From: a virus
Virus record (IMG/VR): IMGVR_UViG_3300025131_000114
Location: 1 to 40,331 of that record
Length of the DNA: 40,331 nt
Strand: one strand, 5' to 3'
Shown here: piece after piece, positions 33,097 to 40,172 of the stretch
Numbering within the stretch: the first letter of the stretch is position 1
Layout of the letters: every line of letters starts with the position of its first letter
Position numbers and translations under genes: made by a program
The notes under the pieces: model-generated
The model's input: only the letters and a program-made list of their open reading frames with translations
Told to the model about the DNA's origin: nothing
The model's database searches: none

Positions 33097-33989
33097 AGGA
33101 TGTCCAGAAGGGTCGGTTCTTCTCGGCTCTCCTGTGCCTTCGGGTTCAGCCATACTACTTCTGTCCTCTTGCCTCGTGGCTTGATGTCACGGGTCCAGTC
33201 GTCTCCCTTGCCCCGTTGACTTGCTGTCATTGTAGTAACCCGGTCGAACTCGACTCGTGCCCAACCTGATGTATCTAACTGGTTGTAAATGGGGTGGTCG
33301 TACCCGGATACTACTGCGTAACCGTTTACGCTGATCAGGGTGTCAACCATCCGCTCGTGGTCCTCGTTGCTCATTTCGTGGGCGTAGTACTCTGTCTCTA
33401 CACGGGTGTCGTGAACATACGGAGGGTCCACGTAAAGCACCGTCGTTGCACCATCCCAATACTCGATGCTCTCAATGGCATCTCGTTGATCTACCTGAAC
33501 GGCGCTGAGGCGGTCGTAGATGCCACCTAATCGGTTTATAATCGATTTCCACCCGGAGATGACCGCCGACTCCCCGGAGACGCTTATAGCGGCTCTGGAC
33601 CAGTTGCCTTGGGTGCGGTAAACGCGGCCTACGACACTCTGGTTCATGTTGACAAACATCGCCCACGCCTGTTCAACAGGGTCGACCGGCTCGATCCCAC
33701 CTTTGACTATGGTCAACGCTTTGACAAACTCCTCCTTGGAGTACAGCGTCGACCTGAGTCGTCGTTCCAGTTCGATGGAGTGTTCGGGGTGTTGGATGAC
33801 CCGGAACAGGTTCACAAGGTTGCCGTCAAGGTCGTTGTACACCTCAACAGGGGAGGGTTTACGGTTGAGCAGCACCGACCCGCCTCCGCCGAACACGTCG
33901 ACAAAGAGTTGATCGTAAGGTATGAGCGGCAACAAGTCGTCCAACATGCCACCTTTACCTCCCGGCCATTTGAGTAGTCGAAGGCTCAA
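33093..33989 (-). CDS. dam: D12-class N6-adenine DNA methyltransferase
   Basis: A 298-residue methylase. Motif X/I region KWPGGKGG (7-14) and DVFGGGGSV (31-39) with YNDLDGNLVN form the SAM site, and the catalytic motif IV is DPPY (188-191). These are typical of Dam/DpnM-type enzymes, which methylate adenine in double-stranded DNA, often GATC. No endonuclease gene is adjacent, so it probably protects phage DNA or marks it for regulation. Start TTG 33989 overlaps the preceding gene stop and leaves the usual LxWPGGK beginning; the frame extends to 34043. Confidence 0.92.
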   Translation of the reverse strand: MSLRLLKWPGGKGGMLDDLLPLIPYDQLFVDVFGGGGSVLLNRKPSPVEVYNDLDGNLVNLFRVIQHPEHSIELERRLRSTLYSKEEFVKALTIVKGGIEPVDPVEQAWAMFVNMNQSVVGRVYRTQGNWSRAAISVSGESAVISGWKSIINRLGGIYDRLSAVQVDQRDAIESIEYWDGATTVLYVDPPYVHDTRVETEYYAHEMSNEDHERMVDTLISVNGYAVVSGYDHPIYNQLDTSGWARVEFDRVTTMTASQRGKGDDWTRDIKPRGKRTEVVWLNPKAQESREEPTLLDIL

Positions 33990-34387
33990 GTTTCTAGTCC
34001 AGAGAGTGCGCCTTCGGCGATCTCCGTCCAGTTGACCCGCCACACGCTACCTACGTCACGAAGTACCATTTCGAAGTTCCCTATGAGCGTGTGCGTGCCC
34101 GAGGATGACAGAAAGTCGGCCATACCATCGAGGTAGTCGTTGAAGACCTGTTCGATCGCATGACCCGTCCCGTACTTGCTGTCGCCTCTAGCGTGCGACT
34201 CGACTACTGCCTCGTCTAAAGACTTACTCCAACCTTCGTCGTTGATCATGTGAAGGTTCGCTGCCCACGTTTCCCGGTTCGACCACCCGTTGTACTCCTC
34301 GTCTTTGCACGCGGAGCAGCAGGGCTTGACAACCGCCGCCTCCACTTTTTCTGTGTGCCCGTGGCCGGGGCATTTCGAGCATTTCAT
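33986..34387 (-). CDS. Hypothetical protein with zinc knuckle and NGWSNRETW motif
   Basis: A 133-residue protein. Its N-terminus has paired Cys motifs (CSKC at 3-6 and CCSAC around 23-27, with HGH between), likely one zinc site. From residue 33, YNGWSNRETWAANLHM matches a motif found in many phage proteins (DUF7249-like), whose function is unknown. The remainder is helical. ATG 34387 follows GGAGAG and overlaps the upstream gene by ATGA. Confidence 0.7.
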   Translation of the reverse strand: MKCSKCPGHGHTEKVEAAVVKPCCSACKDEEYNGWSNRETWAANLHMINDEGWSKSLDEAVVESHARGDSKYGTGHAIEQVFNDYLDGMADFLSSSGTHTLIGNFEMVLRDVGSVWRVNWTEIAEGALSGLET

Positions 34388-34554
34388 GGCTTCTCTCCTT
34401 CCGTACCCCCCAGATGCTGGTATAGGGCTTCAAGGAGCACGCGGATCTTACACAACTCCCGTTCGATGCCACACAGGGCGCGGCCCTCCGTGTTCTGGTA
34501 CTCCAGTGCCCGCTTTTGGCGGGCGTTCCATTCCTCAGCGTCGCTACTCAACAT
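34384..34554 (-). CDS. Small helical protein
   Basis: A 56-residue charged helical protein (WNARQKRALEYQN and ELCKIRVLLEALYQHL). AAGGAG is well placed before ATG 34554, and both ends overlap neighbouring genes, which together support it as real. Function unknown. Confidence 0.6.
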   Translation of the reverse strand: MLSSDAEEWNARQKRALEYQNTEGRALCGIERELCKIRVLLEALYQHLGGTEGEKP

Positions 34555-34756
34555 TGCTTTCCATCTCCTTCATTGCTTCGTCGATCATGTCGTTCAGTAC
34601 TTGTAGTACTTCACCTGTCGGCACGTTCAGGTGTGCGCCTACTTCGTAGATGCAATGTGCCAAGTCTTTTACTTCAGCAAACCGGCCAAAGTAGTCTTGG
34701 ATTTCAGACCCGAGGTGGCACTGTATGTCCAGATGAAGGTCACCCATCTTTGACAT
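34544..34756 (-). CDS. Small acidic helical protein
   Basis: A 70-residue protein rich in Glu/Asp with helices (HLDIQCHLGSEIQDYFGRFA; GEVLQVLNDMIDEAMKEME). AAGGAG precedes ATG 34756. It resembles small nucleotide- or partner-binding helical phage proteins only in general terms; no family recognised. Confidence 0.6.
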   Translation of the reverse strand: MSKMGDLHLDIQCHLGSEIQDYFGRFAEVKDLAHCIYEVGAHLNVPTGEVLQVLNDMIDEAMKEMESNVE

Positions 34757-34774
34757 CGCGTGACTCCTTGTCGT

Positions 34775-35029
34775 TCATTGCGACACACTCCATTCCAGGT
34801 ACTGCCTGTTCATTTCACTTATCTCCGCTCCGTACGTTCGGGCGGTGATCGGCCACTCTGACTGGGGGGTTGCGAATGCGGCGAAGTACTCCTCGAGTCC
34901 TTCGTCCGTTCCGCAGTCGGAGCAGACATACACGGGGTCGTCTTGGATACCCCGTGTTGTCCGACTCAGGGCGTTGATTCCCTGCGGCTCCCGCATGTTT
35001 GCTTCACCGCATCTTGGGCATTTGTTCAC
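34775..35029 (-). CDS. Zinc-ribbon protein
   Basis: An 84-residue protein with two CxxC knuckles, CPRC at 4-7 and CSDC at about 36-39, forming a zinc ribbon, followed by a helical acidic end. Start GTG 35029 has AAAGGAG upstream. Typical of small phage DNA/RNA- or protein-binding ribbons; target unknown. Confidence 0.68.
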   Translation of the reverse strand: MNKCPRCGEANMREPQGINALSRTTRGIQDDPVYVCSDCGTDEGLEEYFAAFATPQSEWPITARTYGAEISEMNRQYLEWSVSQ

Positions 35030-35051
35030 GTAACTCTCCTTTGCTTGTTGT

Positions 35052-35144
35052 TTACCAACCCAAAGCCTCTATGGCGTTGAGAAAACAGGTGAAGACGAAG
35101 CCCCATATGGCGAACCACATGACCGCTCCGTACACCTCATCCAC
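35052..35144 (-). CDS. Tiny membrane peptide
   Basis: A possible 30-residue gene starting at GTG 35144 inside the end of the VWA gene (overlap around its TGA). Nearly the whole chain is one membrane segment (YGAVMWFAIWGFVFTCFLNA). Later starts at GTG 35135 or ATG 35120 would also keep it. If translated it would be coupled to the VWA/ATPase genes. Size limits certainty. Confidence 0.4.
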   Translation of the reverse strand: MDEVYGAVMWFAIWGFVFTCFLNAIEALGW

Positions 35145-37392
35145 TGATCGTGCGGGCTATGCGCTCCGCCAGCCCGTCAACAACTTTGTGCACCCCTTCG
35201 TCGGGTTCGTCGAATGGCACCTCTATGGTGTCCAACCCGTATTGTTTCGGGTCGTCGCATCCCAGCCCGATGCCGACGACGTGGAGTCGCCGATCGGGTA
35301 GTTGCGCCATCGCTTTGACCCGTCTGCATTGGGCTTCCAGAATGGCTCGCTGGTTGGTGAAGTCCTCGGCAGGCATTTGACCGTCTGTGTAGTAGAGCAA
35401 GATCCGGTCGGTTGCCCGTTGCGTGCAAAGCAGGTTGACGTAGGTTCGCATTGTCAACCCGTCGAGGTTTTGATGCGAGGAGTGCAACGCACCTAACCCC
35501 GATTTCGCTGTCTGGTCCCAAGGTTCGGCGAAGTTCTTGACGAGTTGAAGGGTCATCAGCGACCTGCGGGTCAACGACGAATCTAGGTCTCGGGCAATGT
35601 CTTCTCTGAGACCTTCGTCGTCTTCCATATCCGTTTCGTCGAAGTAGTAACTCGAGCCGGTGTGCCCCGATACGGCAAACGGGATACCTAGTTTGTCAAG
35701 CAACGTGGCTTGTGCGTATGCGAGTTGCCGTAGTTGTTTGATGGCTTCGCCGTCGGTGGAACCTGATTGGTCGACGCCGATGAGCACAGCGTAGGAGCGT
35801 TTCCGGGGTTTCTCGATTCTCCGAAACGCCCGCCGGTTACCGGTTGGTACTCGTGCAAGTTTGCTGCCATGCAACCTTCCTCGCACAAGGTTCGGTACCG
35901 ACGCCGACCTCCTGTTCAGACCAAGGGCGTCAGCCAACTTGCGTTGCGCTCCGTGGATCTGCCCTTGAACGTCAACTTCCAACCGGCTGGCTTCGTCGAA
36001 ACCACCTTCAGCAGGGTATTTCCACCCCGGAAGTAGTTTGATCTTGGAACTAACCATCCGCTTGGAGTAGTTGGGTCGCAGGACGACGGCCACGTACTCC
36101 CCTTCACCGGAGTCTCCAACCATTCCTGAACCTCCGGGGAGTTGCATGAGTTCGCTGAGAGTTTCCGATTCTTCTCCGGCTCGGGCTGCATTCATCGCTT
36201 CAGCGATTTCTGCCATGCCGGGTGCGTCAACTCCACCGGGGTCGCTGACCCCTCGATTTGCCCGGTACTTGATTCGACCTTCAGATTCAGCATTAGCGGT
36301 ACGCGAAGCCCGCCTCTGCATATTGCTGCGGGCTTCTTCCATTGTTTTCTTGTCGCGAAGCCGCTGACTTTCTTTCAGTTTGCCGTCGGACTCCATGTCC
36401 TTACCTGATTGCATCGTCTTGGATGCGGCACGACCCGATCCTGTACGCGAGCCGTCTTCGGAGTCGTCTTCGTCGGACTCGGGTCGTCGATGTTCGAACA
36501 ACCCGTATGTTTCCCGGGCATACTCGGTGAGTACCACAGCAGCAGCAACAGAACCCGCTGTCGATTTGGGTTCACCGACTTTGATTATCTTGGCTACAAC
36601 GGGGTCGTTGAGACAGGCCAGCACCGTGTTTGACTTCAGCGTCGGCTTCAGGTCGTATCCGTGTTCGAGTTCAACCTCGACAGCGACTCCGACCTGGTAT
36701 CCGACTGCACCTTCGTTGATGCCTTCTCCGGTGGCTGCCCGCGCTATGAGTTCATGCACGAGTCGTTCCATCTGTTGTCCCAAAGCAGATCGGCTGTCGC
36801 CAACTGCTTTGTTGATCCGGGCATCTTCGAAAGCGTTCGCTATGAACGGTGCTTCCGGGTTGAACCAACTCGCTACTTCCAATGCTGACAACGGGTTCCC
36901 GGTCCGGGCATCAGGGTCGGTGATACACACCAACCCCTCGTAGCAGTTTACTTCGAACTTCTCTTTGAACTCTGGTGGAAGTACCTCCAGAAGGTCTTGT
37001 ATCCCTGTGTAGAGAAGGTCGAAGAACTCCTTGTCGACGGGTTTGGTGGACCCTTGGCTGATGTGGGCTGCTTCGTGCAGCAGGAACCCGACGTTGATGT
37101 GGTAGAGGCAACGATCCGGGTCGTCGTCGCACACACACGGGTTGTCGGGGTCAACACCAGCAAACGAGGGCCACACCGGTAGGTGTATCGTGTCGCCGTC
37201 GGTACAAGGCCCCAACCCGGATGTGTTCAGGCAGACTCTGATTCCGGGGTCTCCCGCCGAGGTTCTCACAATGTCTGTGAACCTCGGCAGGAGCCGTGCC
37301 GCTACCCTCGCCGCTTCGGCATACGCTTCGAATGTTCCGGCTTCACCAGTAACTTCGATGCCGGGATGGTCGAGGTTATCCAACGTCGTCAC
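35137..37392 (-). CDS. HExxH metallopeptidase-like and von Willebrand A domain protein (MoxR partner)
   Basis: A 751-residue protein. The N-terminal part carries a Cys/Asp cluster (C86, C88, C95) and LLHEAAHISQG with HExxH at 106-110, a zinc-peptidase-like helix. Residues about 300-420 are highly charged and probably flexible. From about 530 a VWA domain shows a MIDAS motif, VDQSGSTDG (D541, S543, S545), and later YYTDGQM. COG3864/DUF2201 and CobT proteins combine a VWA domain with a MoxR/CobS AAA+ ATPase, exactly the gene just upstream. The pair may remodel or activate a target complex, with metal binding. GTG 37392 overlaps the ATPase stop; the frame extends to 37446. Confidence 0.78.
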   Translation of the reverse strand: MTTLDNLDHPGIEVTGEAGTFEAYAEAARVAARLLPRFTDIVRTSAGDPGIRVCLNTSGLGPCTDGDTIHLPVWPSFAGVDPDNPCVCDDDPDRCLYHINVGFLLHEAAHISQGSTKPVDKEFFDLLYTGIQDLLEVLPPEFKEKFEVNCYEGLVCITDPDARTGNPLSALEVASWFNPEAPFIANAFEDARINKAVGDSRSALGQQMERLVHELIARAATGEGINEGAVGYQVGVAVEVELEHGYDLKPTLKSNTVLACLNDPVVAKIIKVGEPKSTAGSVAAAVVLTEYARETYGLFEHRRPESDEDDSEDGSRTGSGRAASKTMQSGKDMESDGKLKESQRLRDKKTMEEARSNMQRRASRTANAESEGRIKYRANRGVSDPGGVDAPGMAEIAEAMNAARAGEESETLSELMQLPGGSGMVGDSGEGEYVAVVLRPNYSKRMVSSKIKLLPGWKYPAEGGFDEASRLEVDVQGQIHGAQRKLADALGLNRRSASVPNLVRGRLHGSKLARVPTGNRRAFRRIEKPRKRSYAVLIGVDQSGSTDGEAIKQLRQLAYAQATLLDKLGIPFAVSGHTGSSYYFDETDMEDDEGLREDIARDLDSSLTRRSLMTLQLVKNFAEPWDQTAKSGLGALHSSHQNLDGLTMRTYVNLLCTQRATDRILLYYTDGQMPAEDFTNQRAILEAQCRRVKAMAQLPDRRLHVVGIGLGCDDPKQYGLDTIEVPFDEPDEGVHKVVDGLAERIARTISG

Positions 37393-38467
37393 CTTCTTCC
37401 GGTATGCGAGACAGGAGTTCGACGATCGGGTCGTCCGCTCCGGCAATCAGGTCTGTCGCTGTCGGGTTCTGGTACTTGTCCCAGTTGTGGTGGTCGAGTA
37501 CGTGCATGACTTTGCTGAACGACTGGGAGTCCATTCGTTCGTACACTTTCGACATGGCTTCCCGCACCGGGTGGTATTGGAGTAGTTCCACGAAGTTCAT
37601 CAGTGACCGTGTGCCTGCGGTTATACCGAGGCTGCCGTCGTCGATGTTGCTTCGAAGGTCACTCCATGCCATCAACCCGCATACAACCTGCCACGCTGGA
37701 ACCCTGTCTAGGTTCTTTGACTCGACGTGGTTGAGGAGTATCTCTGCTTCGATCACCGTGTCCGGCCACCCGACTGAGATGTGCGACAACCTGTCGGCAT
37801 CTGCTTCGGATAGTGGCAGCAAACCTGCGTACTGGGGCATCCAGTCCGGGTTCCCTGTTGCGATAACGAAGTTGTGTTCATGCTTGAGCAGGATTCGTCC
37901 GTCGTAGGCATCCAACGCGAGTTGCTCTGAGTCGTCGAGGACGGGTCGTGCCACATGCAGCACAGCGGGTGGTGCAGCGTTCCACTCGTCGATACATATG
38001 ACTCCCGGTCGCCCAAATGATCGGGCTAGACGGGATTGCACCCACTCTGTGGTCGAACCTTTCAGTTCGTAATGCCCGGTCACGTCTTCTCGTTCACTTG
38101 TCTCTCCGAGCGGGATACGCTCGAATGGGACTTGCATCAAGAAGGCCATGTGTCGGGCCAACTGTGTTTTCCCTACCCCGGAGGGACCCCACATCATCGG
38201 CACCTTTCCTCGTTTGAGGTCGACAGCCACCGAGTAAACGAGGCTGTGGTGGTCGATGAAGGTTGATTCCTTCGGGATTTTGACCCGGTCCGCTTCGGGG
38301 AACGATTCGGGGTCGTATTTCGGTAGTTCCACTCCCTTTGGCCCGTATGAGAAGGCGTCAGGGGTTGGTACCTTTACGACACCCGATTGTTTCCCGACCT
38401 TTTCGGGGTGCACAACGATGGGGTCCACGACCTCACGGTGTTCTGGGTGTTCTGATTTTCTTAGCAC
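37376..38467 (-). CDS. MoxR/CobS-like AAA+ ATPase
   Basis: A 363-residue AAA+ protein: Walker A GPSGVGKT (94-101), Walker B VICIDE (156-161), sensor 1 ATGNPD (203-208), and the MoxR-type stretch ETSEREDVTGHYELKG (122-137). Members of this group form hexameric rings that remodel proteins together with VWA partners; CobS inserts cobalt with CobT. The partner gene follows directly with overlap, so they form a functional unit. AAGGAG precedes GTG 38467. Residues 1-60 are an extra charged extension. Target in the phage cycle is unknown. Confidence 0.9.
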   Translation of the reverse strand: MLRKSEHPEHREVVDPIVVHPEKVGKQSGVVKVPTPDAFSYGPKGVELPKYDPESFPEADRVKIPKESTFIDHHSLVYSVAVDLKRGKVPMMWGPSGVGKTQLARHMAFLMQVPFERIPLGETSEREDVTGHYELKGSTTEWVQSRLARSFGRPGVICIDEWNAAPPAVLHVARPVLDDSEQLALDAYDGRILLKHEHNFVIATGNPDWMPQYAGLLPLSEADADRLSHISVGWPDTVIEAEILLNHVESKNLDRVPAWQVVCGLMAWSDLRSNIDDGSLGITAGTRSLMNFVELLQYHPVREAMSKVYERMDSQSFSKVMHVLDHHNWDKYQNPTATDLIAGADDPIVELLSRIPEEGDDVG

Positions 38468-38515
38468 TTGCTCTTGCTCCTTCCAGTCAAGAGTTGGTGG
38501 CTGAAGCCACCCCGA

Positions 38516-38554
38516 ACAGCCCCGCCCTTGGTGGGGAGGGAGGGGCGGGGCTGT
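38516..38554 (-). terminator. GC-rich hairpin between two leftward genes
   Basis: A 12-base perfect stem (38516-38527 with 38543-38554; arm ACAGCCCCGCCC) encloses a 15-base loop. It follows the winged-helix-like gene on the minus strand by about 11 bases. No T-run follows, but actinobacterial terminators often lack one. A second small stem (38496-38501 with 38506-38511) lies just beyond. It may terminate partly and reduce readthrough into the ATPase gene, or protect mRNA ends. Confidence 0.6.
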
Positions 38555-38565
38555 AGGGGCTGGTG

Positions 38566-38952
38566 TCAGAAGTTCTCGACTGTGCGGGCCGAGATCACCA
38601 GCAGGTTGTCGTCGGAGTCGATCGCAAGGACCTTTTCGCCCCTTACGAACACGACTTCCAACAGGTCTCCTGCACGGAGAGTATCGCCTTTGGTGATGCG
38701 TGTCACCTTGCCGACGAGGCCGCTGACCGGTTCGTGTACTTCGTACCGGTACCTTCCCGGTGCCACTCGCGTGACTGGGAATCGCCTCGAGCGGTGCAGG
38801 TCTGACAGCGTGGAGTTGATCGAATCAAGGTTGTTGTGCTTGATTTGCTTCGATATCTCCGTGGCTGCCCAGGCCCGCGACGGGTTGTGCTCGATTACGG
38901 CGAGTACCGAATCACGCAACCAACCCTTCTCGCGCTTCATGGGTGTGTCCAT
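38566..38952 (-). CDS. Putative winged-helix-like regulatory protein
   Basis: A 128-residue protein whose first 70 residues (DSVLAVIEHNPSRAWAATEI, then LDSINSTLSDLHRSRRFPVTRV and PGRYRYE) look like a winged helix that reads DNA; the remainder is beta-rich. ATG 38952 is chosen because GGAGG lies eight bases upstream. However, the frame is open to 39069, and GTG 39063 overlaps the stop of a possible nine-codon leader, so a 166-168-residue form is a real alternative. It is the first gene after the consensus promoter at 39135-39163. Confidence 0.65.
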   Translation of the reverse strand: MDTPMKREKGWLRDSVLAVIEHNPSRAWAATEISKQIKHNNLDSINSTLSDLHRSRRFPVTRVAPGRYRYEVHEPVSGLVGKVTRITKGDTLRAGDLLEVVFVRGEKVLAIDSDDNLLVISARTVENF

Positions 38953-39134
38953 AGTTTCCACCTCCTCTCTGAACTTCAGTCCGCTGCGCTTGTCCCCAGC
39001 GGAACCCGGCAGGTCGGTCAACCCGAACAGCCGGTCAAGTTTGGATTCGAGGTTGACTTTCACGCCCACTCGATCACGTTCTCCTTCAAGGTGCCACCTC
39101 CCAAGGCTGCACAGTATTTCTGTCCACGCCCACT

Positions 39135-39163
39135 ATTATACATGAAGTAGACGGGGTTGTCAA
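39135..39163 (-). promoter_or_regulatory. Consensus sigma-70 promoter driving the leftward operon
   Basis: On the minus strand TTGACA (39163-39158), exactly 17 bases, then TATAAT (39140-39135): both hexamers and the spacer are perfect. Transcription would start near 39128, reading the winged-helix-like gene and perhaps the ATPase/VWA pair. Directly after the -10 comes AGTGGGCGTG, which recurs at 39061-39070 near the first possible start codon; it could be an operator half. Such a strong host-type promoter suggests early expression. Confidence 0.85.
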
Positions 39164-39182
39164 GAGTAGGCCCCGAGGTCTT

Positions 39183-39296
39183 TCATACACCGAAAGGGTT
39201 TGCGTTGTCGAGCAGCCAACCCATTCCGTAGCCGATCAACAACCCAGCCACAGCGAGCATAAACGCCCAGCCCACGTAGGTAGCGAACTTCACCAT
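39183..39296 (-). CDS. Small membrane protein
   Basis: A 37-residue protein with one membrane helix (GWAFMLAVAGLLIGYGMGWL). The start ATG 39296 has AAGGAGG upstream and overlaps the stop of the preceding gene as TGATG, good evidence for translation. Ends 20 bases before the promoter at 39163. Function unknown. Confidence 0.6.
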   Translation of the reverse strand: MVKFATYVGWAFMLAVAGLLIGYGMGWLLDNANPFGV

Positions 39297-39448
39297 CACG
39301 CCTCCTTTCCTTCTAGTACCTGCGTGTTGTGCCTCGCGTTGGCAAGGGTTTCACGCATCGACTCGATCATCATTCTGATGTACTCAGGTGACGCACCTTC
39401 AGGCAGTTCCATGCCTGCGAATACTTGTTGTTCTTCTACTTCCGTCAT
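39296..39448 (-). CDS. Small acidic helical protein
   Basis: A 50-residue protein (EVEEQQVFAGMELPEGASPE then a helix SMRETLANARHN). GGAGG sits six bases before ATG 39448. Coupled to the membrane gene that follows. Not recognised. Confidence 0.58.
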   Translation of the reverse strand: MTEVEEQQVFAGMELPEGASPEYIRMMIESMRETLANARHNTQVLEGKEA

Positions 39449-39466
39449 AGGAGCCTCCGTTCCTTT

Positions 39467-39691
39467 CTAGCCCCCGATTAGGGGTCGCCAATCGGGTCCA
39501 AAACTTGATGCCCGCCTGATTTCTTCTTCGAGTTCCGCTTCTTCCCGCTTAGCGGATAGTGCCACGAGTGCTTCCTGTACTACAGCGGAAGGCGACTCGT
39601 GTTTGAACTCGGCCCACAGCCACTCTGGTACAGAGACTGAGAACCGCCTTGCTGGTGGGGTACGCACAGCCAACCTCCTTTCCTCACTCAT
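39467..39691 (-). CDS. Putative ribbon-helix-helix-like protein
   Basis: A 74-residue protein. Residues 15-50 (RRFSVSVPEWLWAEF then SPSAVVQEALVALSAKREE) fit a short beta strand followed by two helices, as in RHH/CopG regulators and antitoxins, although similarity is loose. ATG 39691 follows GGAAGGAG and overlaps the preceding gene. GTG 39667 is a second possible start with an even stronger AGGAAAGGAGG before it, so two forms may be made. No toxin gene is evident nearby. Confidence 0.55.
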   Translation of the reverse strand: MSEERRLAVRTPPARRFSVSVPEWLWAEFKHESPSAVVQEALVALSAKREEAELEEEIRRASSFGPDWRPLIGG

Positions 39692-39839
39692 CGGTCGACT
39701 CCTTCCGCGAGCACGCGTACTCGGTTGCGGTAACCTTCCCTCCGAAATACGAACTCGAAGGCTTCTCACTAAGAGCCTTCTCGATGAGGAAGGCGGTCAC
39801 CTCCCTCATCATTTCCTCATACTCCGTTCCTTTACTCAT
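39684..39839 (-). CDS. Small hypothetical protein
   Basis: A 51-residue protein with a helical first half (EYEEMMREVTAFLIEKALSE) and a polar second half. GAAGGAG precedes ATG 39839, and both ends overlap neighbours by eight bases. Not recognised. Confidence 0.58.
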   Translation of the reverse strand: MSKGTEYEEMMREVTAFLIEKALSEKPSSSYFGGKVTATEYACSRKESTDE

Positions 39840-39969
39840 CGCCATGCTCCTTCTCGTAGGCGGACCGGAACTCGGCGTTGTACCTGCAGCAATGCCAGCA
39901 CCGGCACCTCGGTGTCGGCACCTCCTTCTTGCGTACCTCTATTGCGTACTTGCCTTGAGTGGCGCTCAT
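39832..39969 (-). CDS. Small Cys-rich protein
   Basis: A 45-residue basic protein with a tight Cys/His group (CRCWHCC), able to bind a metal ion. Starts at ATG 39969 overlapping the previous stop as TGATG, and ends overlapping the next gene. Not recognised. Confidence 0.55.
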   Translation of the reverse strand: MSATQGKYAIEVRKKEVPTPRCRCWHCCRYNAEFRSAYEKEHGDE

Positions 39970-40172
39970 CAGTCCCACACCTCCCCAACCACCTCATACC
40001 AGTTGTTGAGGTCTTCGAGGAGTTCATCGAGTTCGCGCTTGTTCTGCGCCGGGTAGTGCCACACCCCGGCACCGGGGTGTGACTCGGTGGCCTTCCGCCA
40101 GACATCAACTCCCATGTCGGGGTTGGCCTTCCAGTACACCTGTATGTGTACCTTTTCCTTGCCTTCTGTCAT
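39969..40172 (-). CDS. Small hypothetical protein
   Basis: A 67-residue protein with a beta-like start (KVHIQVYWKANPDMGVDVWR) and an acidic helical end (KRELDELLEDLNNWYEVVG). GGAGG eight bases before ATG 40172 sets the start; the frame is open to 40280 but without a better ribosome site. Its Shine-Dalgarno is part of a possible hairpin (next entry). Not recognised. Confidence 0.6.
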   Translation of the reverse strand: MTEGKEKVHIQVYWKANPDMGVDVWRKATESHPGAGVWHYPAQNKRELDELLEDLNNWYEVVGEVWD

